Assembly (NCBI RefSeq): GCF_000227135.1
Contig: NC_018256.1
Location: forward strand, 633,485 to 697,484
Length of the DNA stretch: 64,000 bases
Origin: Leishmania donovani
Taxonomy: Eukaryota > Euglenozoa > Kinetoplastea > Trypanosomatida > Trypanosomatidae
Reading direction: 5' to 3'
Position numbers and translations under genes: made by a program. The first letter of the stretch is position 1, and each line of letters starts with the position of its first letter. The notes beneath the pieces were generated by a model. The model made no database searches. It saw nothing but the letters and a program-made list of their open reading frames with translations, and had not been told where the DNA came from. This document shows positions 51,101 through 60,314 of the stretch, one piece after another.

Positions 51101-52259
51101 CCGCAGGGGAGCGCGACATGCTCGCCTGCAGTGGTGGCTTCACAGAAAACTTGACGGTGCGGCTAAAGTGGGTGCAGAGCTGTCGCAGGTCGTTCATGAT
51201 GGCCTTCAGCTCTTGCTGGTGCGGTGTAAGTCGAGAGGGGGCTCCGTCGCTGCTGCCACCGTGAGTCGGGAACCCTATTGAGTTGATGTTGCTCCGTTCA
51301 TGCTGCTGGTGCCTTCCTCGCCCCCTACCTCTGCCGAAGCGACGCTGCTGCTGGTTTGCATGCCCATGGTTGCCGCTAACAGAGATAAACTTGACATCGC
51401 TAGACAAGGCTTGCTGAAGACACACCTCAATCGTTTCTCTTGCATGCAAGCCGTTCGCGACAGCCAGTTCGACGGGGAAGCCGAGCTGACGGAAGGTCGC
51501 GGAGACTCGGTAGTAGAACTGCTGCTCCTGTTGGTGTGGGTGAGGCAGCGCTGGCGGCGCTGCCGCACTCCCTAGATCGTTCATCGTGGGCGCCTCCTCG
51601 CCCGCATCGTGACTGTGGTGCATCACGACGTCGTCTGCCTCGGCTTGCTCGTCCTCAGTTGCTGAGCGCGTCTCGGCATCTGCCGCTGCCGCTGCCGCGG
51701 CTGGCCGACGACGATGTGGGATGCGGTGCAGGACAAGTTTCGCCAGCGGCCCAAACATCTCTCGCAGGACCGCCTCGGCATTCTCCACGTGGCGTTCTGG
51801 CTTGTACTCCTCCTCAGCTGCCTCGCCCATATCAGCGATCACACCACTCGCCTTTCCCACAGCATCGCCGTCATACACAGCGACGTGCTGCGCCTCACAC
51901 TGCTGGCCCTGGCCTGCCACCATTGAGGCATGTCGCACGTACGACGCAAGGGCTGATGTAGCGTCTGCAGCGGCCGCTGCAACGAGGGAGGCAGATAATG
52001 CACGTCGTACTTGTGGCGCATACTTGTCGCAGCTACCACAACCGTCCCTCAACAAGCACAGGTGAACGAAACCCTGCCGCTCAGCGAGCGGCGTCGAGGA
52101 TTGCACCACGGCACCGAGTGACGACGATACGGGTGCAACGGGTGTCGCCGCCGCGGCACCTGCGCAGATGCCGAAGAGGGCTAGGAGCCGCTCCAGCGAG
52201 ATTGTCCTCCACGCACCAGCGATGCTGCTATGCGGCGGAGGGCGACGCTGATAGCGCAT
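48126..52259 (-). CDS. large protein with dsRBD-like segments, probably mitochondrial
   Basis: A 1377-residue protein I cannot assign to a named family. The N-terminus (MRYQRRPPPHSSIAGAWR) is Arg/Ser-rich, like a mitochondrial presequence. Several segments show the beta-beta-beta-helix pattern of double-stranded RNA-binding domains: one in the middle, running to SKMKGEAWRNACLAAI, and a clear one at the C-terminus, ending STQTEALYRAAVMALENLF; weaker ones include YNARRQASPYVGYQTAAMSA. A basic RGRGRGR patch lies in the N-terminal third. Kinetoplastid RNA-editing and mitochondrial RNA-processing proteins often have such architecture, so an RNA-binding role in the mitochondrion is my inference. 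The frame extends upstream only to a TTG at 52346; the ATG at 52259 sits 10 nt after an AG preceded by a short pyrimidine tract. Confidence 0.8.
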   Translation of the reverse strand: MRYQRRPPPHSSIAGAWRTISLERLLALFGICAGAAAATPVAPVSSSLGAVVQSSTPLAERQGFVHLCLLRDGCGSCDKYAPQVRRALSASLVAAAAADATSALASYVRHASMVAGQGQQCEAQHVAVYDGDAVGKASGVIADMGEAAEEEYKPERHVENAEAVLREMFGPLAKLVLHRIPHRRRPAAAAAAADAETRSATEDEQAEADDVVMHHSHDAGEEAPTMNDLGSAAAPPALPHPHQQEQQFYYRVSATFRQLGFPVELAVANGLHARETIEVCLQQALSSDVKFISVSGNHGHANQQQRRFGRGRGRGRHQQHERSNINSIGFPTHGGSSDGAPSRLTPHQQELKAIMNDLRQLCTHFSRTVKFSVKPPLQASMSRSPAERVGAATAEVMARPWRCRCYVKEEWSTSPQARLAYEACGSSPNDAFVRCVVELRRQYREEMDSTSVTQEGVREVAALVQGHRKTVTATWKEETAGGKPEATTAESSVEEEAQDGASATRATAHANSFTSLTQPPTYSTQLQLTDARGNTAVYNARRQASPYVGYQTAAMSAIRSESVWDSETHLLSERLEPAPLLWRLRWQFDMLVDHICRVTGKPPLEVAWIKLGGTGNDGGDAEPAKQEANNTAINDSGAAPTRPQLDTPVDLPIVFTGSLFVESNALAWQTAGKGRYRVEFDTYVQAVYYLLDQYGDCLTALPCMAAGQGEGLLFPSAGVLELQVLRHDTFPILNHHRGKWNCYAILGSLTMHLLGCPFHTHYHFDLATKEWVSTVTVNNGRHSSYPLSQRRSKMKGEAWRNACLAAIRDNFPRQYAAVLEKHPDVDLSADNGARGQRYRALPREKRIAHMGGFVPMIMTFAEEDLGWRQPRVRLRNLSGDLGLPQWIAEMEAQVEGEEERRVVAVSPAFLQVRQARKSLFFRLAKQYFPKELKVYQSLNRSDSDDPEMDINVRRTRLYDPKSSFDGSMLRHVTSLMERDHATIAPVKITLEARARQQDPHGTDAMSGQPIAGDDLDDMELDIHYSDGDTSLLHSQQPEMLLRPLNLSYSAQVLGERGNVLIADYDSSRATTPADAEAVPVLVTALKSASCHLAGADAETLWTEYETYPVTGASSNRELCLALFGAFFGHNANATVEAATPAASSSGGEQARAGGAPLLGVADLQDVMNDPAAPVNVIVTGVGNYWFGTVVLPRFGMLPIARAVATSKRRCARDALTLATRRSFPRVLQYIIKRDMASATMATEVLSEPVIDQLPPEVCRDVLAQLAKARRNRPPPPFRLLLRCMKSAYPMRDHRIRVQSSYDTTHGFQYRLYLQRGLIVRQSSTQLVGYGASTSTQTEALYRAAVMALENLFETALHAAETMQPGYRSLSASDPQSP

Positions 52260-52269
52260 GATTACGCTC

Positions 52270-52285
52270 CTAGAGAGTAGGAGTG
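52270..52285 (-). promoter_or_regulatory. candidate spliced-leader acceptor, very short leader
   Basis: A short - strand pyrimidine tract ends in CTCTAG (AG at 52271-52270), 10 nt before the ATG at 52259. It supports that ATG over any upstream start, since the upstream frame has no ATG. Confidence 0.4.
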
Positions 52286-53499
52286 GTTTTAGTGCGTAGC
52301 GCACGTGCTGGGTCGTCCAGCGCGAATGCCCCCCTCCTCCCTCCAAAATGAGGTGTGCCTGTGTGTGTCCACGCCGACACCAGAGCGTGTTTGCCTTGAC
52401 GTGTACGTGTGCGTGCCGCTGCTTCTTCGTTTTCTACGAATTCCTGTGTGCAAGGACGTGTGCCCATGAGAATGTGAGAAGCTCTTGCTTGCTGTGTGTG
52501 AGTGCGCGAACGTTACTCAGTTGCGTGGTGGCTGAAGATACTTCACAAAGTAAAACACAAAGAAGAAAAACTGTCGGCAACACGAGGCTTGCGCGGTTGG
52601 CCACACGTACGCGCCGCCCGCAATACAAAGGGGAAGAGGGGGGGGGGACAGAGAAACACCCACACAGATGATGCGTTGCTGAGCCATGTCCCCCAGCGAA
52701 CGGCACACATTATGGCATATGCATGCACACAAGCAATGAAAGGGAAAAGACAGTACAGTGACAGGGGGAGAGGTGAAGGAAAAGGAAGGGCGATACATCA
52801 TCACAAGAGAACGGATGTGCGCGCAGGCCTCGAGTGAGGCGGAGGAGGGTTCGCGAAGCCCAATGTAGATGCTCACGCTCTCCAACGGGCTCACCGGCAC
52901 ATGCACACACTCGTGAACAAGACTGTTTTTTTTTTTTTAGAAAAGCGAAGCAAGCCACAACGACGGGCAAAAGGAGTAAGAAAACGGAAGAGAATGTTTC
53001 AACTTCTTTGCCATCAGTGTGAGCCCACTCTCCGCTGTACAGCATGAGNNNNNNNNNNNNNNNNNNNNNNNNNNNNNNNNNNNNNNNNNNNNNNNNNNNN
53101 NNNNNNNNNNNNNNNNNNNNNNNNNNNNNNNNNNNNNNNNNNNNNNNAGAAACACCCACACAGATGATGCGTTGCTGAGCCATGTCCCCCAGCGAACGGC
53201 ACACATTATGGCATATGCATGCACACAAGCAATGAAAGGGAAAAGACAGTACAGTGACAGGGGGAGAGGTGAAGGAAAAGGAAGGGCGATACATCATCAC
53301 AAGAGAACGGATGTGCGCGCAGGCCTCGAGTGAGGCGGAGGAGGGTTCGCGAAGCCCAATGTAGATGCTCACGCTCTCCAACGGGCTCACCGGCACATGC
53401 ACACACTCGTGAACAAGACTGTTTTTTTTTTTTTAGCAAAGCGAAGCAAGCCACAACGACGGGCAAAAGGAGTAAGAAAACGGAAGAGAATGTTTCAAC
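52286..53499 (-). other. intergenic region with duplicated contig end
   Basis: No gene supported. It contains most of the 397-nt duplication around the gap at 53049-53147. Confidence 0.65.
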
Positions 53500-53544
53500 T
53501 TCTTTGCCATCAGTGTGAGCCCACTCTCCGCTGTACAGCATGAG
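52652..53544. repeat. 397-nt direct duplication flanking an N gap
   Basis: 52652-53048 and 53148-53544 match except for one base in the segment after the T-run (GAAAAG versus GCAAAG). Both abut the gap exactly, as expected for unmerged overlapping contig ends. Confidence 0.85.
53049..53147. other. assembly gap (99 N)
   Basis: Run of Ns between near-identical 397-nt flanks; probably a false gap. Confidence 0.99.
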
Positions 53545-54073
53545 CCCAATGCCCCTCTCCCCACCCCGTCATGAGAGCAGCGCGAAGCGGCAGCCGACAC
53601 GCGCGTTACGGCAATGCGCCGACTCCGCCACCTCAGCGCGGCCCCCTGCCTCTAACGCTGGCCGCCCACCCGCCTCGCAGGTCGCCTCACAGCCGCCTCC
53701 ACCGTGCTGGCCGCCCCCCTGGCGCATCCCCTCCTCGGGGTGGCTCCGGCTCCCTTCACCAGCAAGGGCAGTGAGGGCCGGGCGAGACACACGCTCAAGC
53801 CACGCCGACACTCTGCCTAATGCACCGATGGCGCAAACATATTCACTGTCGCAGGTCGCTCCGACGCAACGAGACCCAGGAGCTGACCGCTAACGTCCGC
53901 AGCGATGCATCGCTCTGACCTGCTCCCCCCCCTCGTCGTAGGTGCCTTACCATTTCACCACCGGAAGCGGTTCAGCATGCGGCAGGGATGAGGGGGCTTG
54001 CTTAGCTTCCCCACACACAGAGTGGGGGCACGGGACGCTGGGATACCACACGCTGAGGGGTGTGTCCCGCCCT
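53500..54073 (+). repeat. SIDER-like dispersed repeat, copy 2 (most complete)
   Basis: About 574 nt without internal Ns, shared with 60315-60915 and, inverted, with 37741-38316. Shared edges are TTCTTTGCCATCAGTG on the left and GTGTCCCGCC on the right. GC-rich, no intact ORF. Length, dispersal and 3'UTR position fit the SIDER retroposons of Leishmania; the name is inference. It lies about 1.4 kb downstream of the NMT-like gene. Confidence 0.65.
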
Positions 54074-54553
54074 TCTGGGATGCGGGAGCCAGACGAGCAG
54101 AAAAAAAAACCAAAGCAGCAGACATGCAACGCGCGGTTGCCGAGCTCAGTGCTGCCATTCGTCGTATGCCAGGTCGCTCGTTCGTANNNNNNNNNNNNNN
54201 NNNNNNNNNNNNNNNNNNNNNNNNNNNNNNNNNNNNNNNNNNNNNNNNNNNNNNNNNNNNNNNNNNNNNNNNNNNNNNNNNNNNNCCTGCCCCCCCCCCT
54301 CGTCGTAGGTGCCTTACCATTTCACCACCGGAAGCGGTTCAGCATGCGGCAGGGATGAGGGGGCTTGCTTAGCTTCCCCACACACAGAGTGGGGGCACGG
54401 GACGCTGGGATACCACACGCTGAGGGGTGTGTCCCGCCCTTCTGGGATGCGGGAGCCAGACGAGCAGAAAAAAAAACCAAAGCAGCAGACATGCAACGCG
54501 CGGTTGCCGAGCTCAGTGCTGCCATTCGTCGTATGCCAGGTCGCTCGTTCGTA
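53919..54553. repeat. 268-nt direct duplication flanking an N gap
   Basis: 53919-54186 and 54286-54553 match except for one base near the left edge. They abut the gap exactly, so contig-end overlap is likely. Confidence 0.85.
54187..54285. other. assembly gap (99 N)
   Basis: Run of Ns between near-identical 268-nt flanks; probably a false gap. Confidence 0.99.
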
Positions 54554-55498
54554 TCTTCCTCTTTTGCGCAGGCCAGCCTCTGTTCTCCCGTTGTCGCTGG
54601 GTGTCCAAACTGGACGCCGCAGCAACCACCGCCGCCAGCACACACAGACACGAATAAACGAAACACAGCGTTGCAAACGATTAAGCAGACGGCTGAGACG
54701 AAAGGTGGGAGACAGACATGGGAGGAGGGTGCGCGTGTGTGTGTGCGCGCGCGGAAGGGATTTTCACGATGGCGTGGCTACCATCGCCACAGCAATGGGC
54801 CCATCATTCATTTTGCTCTCGTTCGTTTCTTTGGGTCGCTGCACCACTACCACTACTTCTTGCGTTGAACAGCTCAAGTTTCGAGCCAGAGAGAGAGGCC
54901 GAGGACATTCGTTAGAGAAGAATTACACACAGTGAAGAACAAAACACCGCAGGCAACGACGATCACCGCCACCAACACCGCCACAAGAATGGGCCGTAGG
55001 ATGTGTGGGCGCACAAAAGAAATAAGATACCACACACAAAGACAACCAGATGAGATCAGGAAAGAGAAGAGAGAGGGATCGACGACATGAGGTACACACA
55101 CACACCGCAGAAGATGATGTACGGCAGCCACGCACCGTCACAAACAGATACACATAGAAAAAGGGATGCGGCTTCAGCGACGCCCACGACCTCTTCACTG
55201 CCTCCCTTTCACCGCAGTATGAACAGCGGTTCCTCAAAGGCGCCTCGACAACAAACAGCACCCCTTGCAGTGTCGGCACCTGTGACGCCACCACACGACC
55301 GGTTGAAATCTGCCCCCACCCCCCACCCCCAGGCGAGCATCTGGCTACTGCAGACACAGAGATGTGTATTAGCGAATGCGCGAGGATGCAGGGACAGCTG
55401 AGCAAGGCGAGGGCAAGGAAGGAGTGTCAGCCGGCGATGCGGGGGTCGGAGAGTGACAGGGCCCTCCTAAAAAAAAAAGAAAGAAGAGACGCGCGCAT
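54554..55498 (-). other. 0.9 kb intergenic region (3'UTR of the NMT-like gene)
   Basis: No gene supported. Purine/A-rich on the + strand; no repeat or structural RNA signature noticed. Confidence 0.65.
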
Positions 55499-57637
55499 TC
55501 AAATGGTGTAGAGGGGCAGCGACAACTTTGCTGCAGGCATCGGCCCGAGCCCGTCCACCTCGCGCCGGGTTGCCGGAGACACCGCGTAAATGTACTCTCG
55601 GTCCGCGACGACCTCATCAAAGTTTGCCTTGGCGAGTTCGCTCTCTGTGATGCCGAACATGGTCGGCACGAGCAGCAGCTTCGCGGACAACAGTTTCCAC
55701 GCGAGCAGCATCATGTGATCCGCTTTCGCCTTTCCGGCGACGGTGGTGAAGAGGGCGTACACTACCTCAGCCGCAAAGACGCCAGCGTTGGCATCAGCAG
55801 AGGACTCCGATTTGCGCGTGTCGCGTGCCCGAAAGACGACGAGATCCGTCACCGAGCCCTGCGCGTTAGTTCGCACGTAGGAACGGTGGTCCGGGTGGCC
55901 AATGTAGCTACGGCGCATCTCCTGCACATCCTCTGGCACGCAGGCCAGGTCCACGTTGGACTCCTCGCTGCCTGCCTTGGCCTGCATGAAGCTCAGAACT
56001 AGCGCACACTGTTCATCGGAGGCGACTTCGAGATTGCACCACGACGGCAGATCCGCCATGTACTGCTGCACGAGCGACGCGGGAATGGCACCCTTCAGCA
56101 CCGCATCAGCACGTAACACCTCATCGTAGTTGTAGAAATCGGGGAAGACATCGTAGGCACTCTCCGAGGCGTAGACGTACGCCGCATCAAAGGCGCGGCG
56201 ATACCACTTCACTGTTGCCACAGCCGCCGGCGGACGGCTGAGTTGCGTTCCAGAGGCAAAGAAGACGGCAGCGTTGCTGTCGCTTCCAGTCAAATCTCCA
56301 ATGCGAGTACGCAACGCGTGTAGCAAGGCGGCAGCGACCCCGGTGTGACGACTGTCGCTGCGCACCGCCAAGTGAGCCGCGACTGCTACTGTTGCGGCGC
56401 TGATCTTCTTCGCCGCCGGCCCTTTCAAGTAAACGTTCGGCAGCACCTGTGCCACCACTACTCCCGTCGTTGTTGTGGCCGTCGTCGCTGCAGTCGCGTC
56501 TGCTTGCGATGCCACCGCAACCTGCCAGTGCTCACACGGCACCAGTGCACCTCGCGTCACGGGCCGCAGCCACTGAAGCCTTCCATGCTGATCCAGCGAG
56601 CATACCGCATCGCTGACAGCTTGCCGCTCGGCATCGGTCATGTCGGCACCGCTGCTGCACTGTACACTGATCGCTACACTTCTGGTACACGTAGAGGACC
56701 AAAACGTGCGTGTGCCGGCCGCCTCTGCTGCCTTGGAGACCGGCTTGCTCATCACGAACTTTGGCGGCGGGGGAGCGTGTGCCTCGAGCACGCTCTCTCG
56801 TGTCTTTATACCTCCCTCAGTGGCGCTCGGGTTCCCGTCAGCGTGCCCCGATGCCTTCGCTGCCGCTACGAGCGCCGCGTACACCTCATCGCTTTCGGCG
56901 CTAGAGTGCCCATTCAAAATCGCAATGTCGAGCGGTGTCATTCGCTTCTCATCCGCCACGTAAGGGACGTGCAGGTCGTCCGCCACCTGCCGAATAAGTG
57001 CCGCCGATCCGGCATCGGCGGCGTAGTGAAGCGCATTGCGGCCGTGGTTGTCCGCAAGCGTCCTCCAGACGACACCGCACACGGCACCAAAGTCCTTCAT
57101 GGAGACACTATCGCCCATCTTCGCCAGCCGAAGGGCCTCAAAGTCGCCTAGCTCGCGCGTACAAGGGGTGCTCTTGTCTGTCGCGACAACGTTCACACCC
57201 TCATCGGCGTGGCTCGTGGCACTCACCTGCGCAACCGAGGCGGCGTTCAGCTCATGTGATGACACCGGATGCACGCCCTGCAGCCGCTGCTGTTGGGCGA
57301 TGAGGCAGAGAAACTCGTCTTCGAACTGCTGCCCGGCGCTATCCAGCTCTGCTTCTTCTTCGTCATCGTCATCCTCATCGTAGGCATACCCCATCTGCGG
57401 CGGGGGCGGGGCTGCACCACCGCGAGGACCACCACGCGGGTTCGGCGCCGGTGTCCCTTGCTGGTCCGTCTGCTGTGCACCGGCGTTGGCGTGGTAGGCA
57501 CCGTTTGCAGCACCGATAGGCAGCCTAGCAGCCCTCTCATGCCCACTTGCGGACGCAGCAGCTTGGGCCGCGCGCAGCCGAGCGAGGCGCTGCTCCAGCG
57601 CTGCTCGCTGCTCATCGCTCATTGGTGCCCCGCTCAT
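55499..57637 (-). CDS. ankyrin-repeat protein with N-myristoyltransferase-like domain
   Basis: A 712-residue fusion. Residues 1-85 are Ala/Gly/Pro-rich; 86-99 form an acidic run; about 196-262 hold one to two ankyrin repeats (NHGRNALHYAADAGS, RMTPLDIAILNGH). From about 310 to the end it follows the layout of eukaryotic N-myristoyltransferase: TFWSS (cf. KFW), LQWLRP...HWQVAV (cf. LRPPGW...WHCGVRV), VAVAAHLAVRSDSRHTGVAAAL (the acyl-CoA loop), VKWYRRAFDAAYV (cf. RYWHRSLNP), then a second GNAT half with RTNAQGSVTDLVVF (cf. NANGEVTDFLSF) and a matching C-terminus. The acyl-CoA loop lacks the KLRSKR residues of true NMT and the segment before LRP is shortened, so substrate and activity are uncertain. 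It is not the canonical NMT, which is about 420 residues. An acyl-CoA-dependent or pseudo-enzyme role is inferred. Confidence 0.8.
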   Translation of the reverse strand: MSGAPMSDEQRAALEQRLARLRAAQAAASASGHERAARLPIGAANGAYHANAGAQQTDQQGTPAPNPRGGPRGGAAPPPPQMGYAYDEDDDDEEEAELDSAGQQFEDEFLCLIAQQQRLQGVHPVSSHELNAASVAQVSATSHADEGVNVVATDKSTPCTRELGDFEALRLAKMGDSVSMKDFGAVCGVVWRTLADNHGRNALHYAADAGSAALIRQVADDLHVPYVADEKRMTPLDIAILNGHSSAESDEVYAALVAAAKASGHADGNPSATEGGIKTRESVLEAHAPPPPKFVMSKPVSKAAEAAGTRTFWSSTCTRSVAISVQCSSGADMTDAERQAVSDAVCSLDQHGRLQWLRPVTRGALVPCEHWQVAVASQADATAATTATTTTGVVVAQVLPNVYLKGPAAKKISAATVAVAAHLAVRSDSRHTGVAAALLHALRTRIGDLTGSDSNAAVFFASGTQLSRPPAAVATVKWYRRAFDAAYVYASESAYDVFPDFYNYDEVLRADAVLKGAIPASLVQQYMADLPSWCNLEVASDEQCALVLSFMQAKAGSEESNVDLACVPEDVQEMRRSYIGHPDHRSYVRTNAQGSVTDLVVFRARDTRKSESSADANAGVFAAEVVYALFTTVAGKAKADHMMLLAWKLLSAKLLLVPTMFGITESELAKANFDEVVADREYIYAVSPATRREVDGLGPMPAAKLSLPLYTI

Positions 57638-57685
57638 GATTGATGATGGTTCACTGTGGCCTCTGGCGCCCTCGTATTCCGGTTC

Positions 57686-57752
57686 CTTGCACGAACAAGC
57701 GGTGCGGCACGTTCGTGTGCGTTGATATGAAAGGGAAAAAAAGTATGGGTTC
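57686..57752 (-). promoter_or_regulatory. spliced-leader acceptor of the NMT-like gene
   Basis: A - strand T/C tract (about 57752-57735) is followed by mixed sequence and an AG at 57687-57686, 49 nt before the ATG at 57637. Confidence 0.4.
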
Positions 57753-58782
57753 GCAACGTGAAAGCCTCGCCTTGCCCCCTGGTGTAGCTACCTGAGAGAG
57801 ACGCAGTCAGCCACGGACAAGATTCCAAACAGCACGCTTGCACGCGCAAAACCGACAGCGAGCAGTACTAATAACGACAATCGACTCCTCAGTGGACGCA
57901 GTTGAGGCGGGCAAAGGACGGCGAGCACGAAGGAATCGTACTGTAGCACTGAAAGACTTTCAAGGATGCCTGACCGACTTCCTCGCTTTGTGTGCGCTAG
58001 TCGCAAGAGCGTAGATATATGCGCGTATGAGCGTAACGGCCCTCTATCTGGACCCAAGGAGGAAGCAGAAAAAGGGTGTCGTCGTCGTGGATGAAACTCA
58101 CTTGTGCGTGTGCGTTCAAGATCGGGGGCATACAACAGCAACAGACCAACGGCACCCCAGTGCGAGGGTGTGTGTGTGTGTGAGGGAGAAGTCACAAAGG
58201 ACGACAGACGCACAAGTGATATAGGAAGAGGAAAGGGGCGCAGGAAGCGACGAAGGAAAGCTGACGAGGGGCGCCGCCCTCACCCCCCGCATCGCCGTCT
58301 CTCCGCCAGCCATGAGGCGTGCGTACCCGTCCGTTTTCTCTTTGCTCTCACGCGAATCGGCAGGTAAGCGCACATTAGCCCTGTGTGTTGAAGGGTGGGC
58401 GATGGTTGACACGATGTGTGCTATCACCCTTGCTCTTTTTCGAATCTGCTCTTTTCTTTTCGGTCGCATGTGCCGACCTGCGCTCTGCGGGTAACTATAC
58501 GCGTATGTGTGTGGGTGTGCACTCGTCTACGTTCGACACAGGCGAAACCACAAAAAAGAGAGCGTGAGCGAGGGAAACACGTCACGGCTCAAAGGATGAG
58601 AGGTGACGGGCAACGTAAGGGGGGGGGGGAGACGCCCGGACCATTCGACGCCTCGTAGAAAAGCCTGCACACCCCCCTCCCCCTCCGCGAGTTCTCGTTC
58701 TGCCTCTTACATCACTTCTTCGCCCAGGGCAAGCGCCACACAGCGGGCTTCCATCTCTGCTTTCTGCCTAGCAGGTATCTCC
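57753..58782 (-). other. 1.0 kb intergenic region
   Basis: No gene supported. Contains a GT-rich run near 58166-58184 and a G10 run at about 58620. Presumed 3'UTR of the single-span membrane protein and upstream flank of the NMT-like gene. Confidence 0.65.
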
Positions 58783-59688
58783 TCAAGTACGTCTCGCGGG
58801 CCCCGCATCACTCAACGGCGCCTGACCCGACTCCGCCATCGTATCGCTGACGTTGGACGCCGGCACCACTGATTCAGTGTAGGGGACGTACTCGGGTGAT
58901 GGATTCGGCTCCACAAAGGCAAGAATCACGTTCAGTCCAATAAGCAGCAGAGCCGCGCCGATGGAATAGTTGTAGACCAGACGCCAGTCCGTGAACTTGT
59001 CCTGCTCAATGAGCTCCCTCTCCTTTGCCTGCTGCTCGCGAACCTTGGCTATGTGACTTCCCAGTTTCACCCCACCGCGGAACTGCCGCTGCACCTCCTC
59101 CTTCTCTGGGTTGCGCCACCGGTGCACGTCGGTGGAGTGCCCGATGTGAACCTGGCGGCAGCACGTGAGACCGCTAGTGGAGGTTGAACAAATACCCGGA
59201 AGACGAAGGAGCCGCTGCGAGGATAAGCTCGCAGGATAGGATGGTCTTGGTGTTGATAAAAGTGGCATCGCCAACGGCACTGCAGTCGGTCTAGTCCTCA
59301 CCACAGAGATTGATGGAGATACGGTAGCCCTCACCAGAGGTTGAGGCGCGCTCTGTCGCTCTCTACTCTTTTTCTGCTGTGTGGAGCCCTGACGTGTGTG
59401 CACGCGCACGCAGCTTCGTTTTCGCCACAAACCCATCGCCTGAGGGGGACGCGTACGTGGGCACACAGGTGCCACAGCGATGCTCGAAAGGAAACGATAC
59501 GACGTGGACACGGGGAAAGAGAAGACCAGGAGACGCGGCGGAACCTGCGAGACTGACCACACCCGCATCACCGAGGAGCGGCACACCACAGACTTAAACC
59601 TGGAAAGGAGGGCTACGCGTGCTGCTGCGAAGGGATTCTCGCTCCCCTTCGTCGTAGACTTCGCCTTCGCGGCGATGCCGTTATACAT
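58783..59688 (-). CDS. single-span membrane protein, probably mitochondrial, unknown function
   Basis: The ORF is 301 codons; the start is uncertain. The C-terminal 110 residues look like the conserved core: a charged stretch (HRWRNPEKEEVQRQFRGG, then KVREQQAKERELIEQDK), one transmembrane helix (YNYSIGAALLLIGLNVILAF) and a short acidic tail with no further span. Everything before about residue 190 is Arg/Ser/Pro-rich with almost no acids, as in mitochondrial presequences. In-frame ATGs at 59436 and 59268 would give 217 or 161 residues; the latter follows a pyrimidine tract and AG closely and may be the real start. The layout resembles small inner-membrane subunits of respiratory complexes, but I cannot name it. 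Two out-of-frame AUGs (59720, 59716) precede the longest start. Confidence 0.65.
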   Translation of the reverse strand: MYNGIAAKAKSTTKGSENPFAAARVALLSRFKSVVCRSSVMRVWSVSQVPPRLLVFSFPVSTSYRFLSSIAVAPVCPRTRPPQAMGLWRKRSCVRVHTRQGSTQQKKSRERQSAPQPLVRATVSPSISVVRTRPTAVPLAMPLLSTPRPSYPASLSSQRLLRLPGICSTSTSGLTCCRQVHIGHSTDVHRWRNPEKEEVQRQFRGGVKLGSHIAKVREQQAKERELIEQDKFTDWRLVYNYSIGAALLLIGLNVILAFVEPNPSPEYVPYTESVVPASNVSDTMAESGQAPLSDAGPARRT

Positions 59689-60314
59689 GAGTTAGTAGAG
59701 AGAGCGAGGCGCCCATGCATTGAGCGCAGTGTTCAATGAGGGAACTTGACAAGAGGAGAGAGTCAGTTGGCCAGATATAGCGCGGGGGAGAGATGGAGAA
59801 CGAAGCAATTGCAGCACCCGCAAATGAGAGCCCACCCTCACAAAAGGAAGAGTCCCAAGCCGACCGCGCCCCGGCAGCCACTTCCACACCGCGCGAAGCG
59901 AGATGACGATACACAGAGAGAGAGAGATGAGGTGAGAGCTGGGAGGTGCAAGAAGAGGCAAAGATGACATACAACAGGTGAGTAGGTGATCGAGGGACGG
60001 AGGAGGGAACAGGCGTGCATGCCCGTATGCAGAGTGCCACACGAAAACGAGCGCCTTCACGTCACCGCAAGCGCATCGGGCAAATCGCGGTGCACGCGCA
60101 TGTCTCTTGTTTTCGTTCTCTTGCCTTCCACGGCGCCGCTCCTGGAGCCAAAAGCTCTCCCCTTGCTCATTCTCGCCGACGTCATGGCAATATCGCCGAC
60201 CTCCCGGTCCGATACTACACCGACGATACAGCAAACAAGTATCGTATGGGCGCACGTGCGTGCACGCACGGGAAGGCAGCCGAAGAAGACACCAAACAGA
60301 AGAAAGACTCGTGT
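59689..60314 (-). other. 0.6 kb intergenic region
   Basis: No gene supported. Purine-rich on the + strand. A - strand pyrimidine tract (59800-59748) with AG at 59746-59745 is the acceptor candidate for the preceding gene's long form. Confidence 0.65.

Noticed and set aside
48126..52346. Start of the dsRBD-like protein at 52346
   Set aside because: That codon is TTG and there is no ATG before 52259, where a splice acceptor lies 10 nt upstream.
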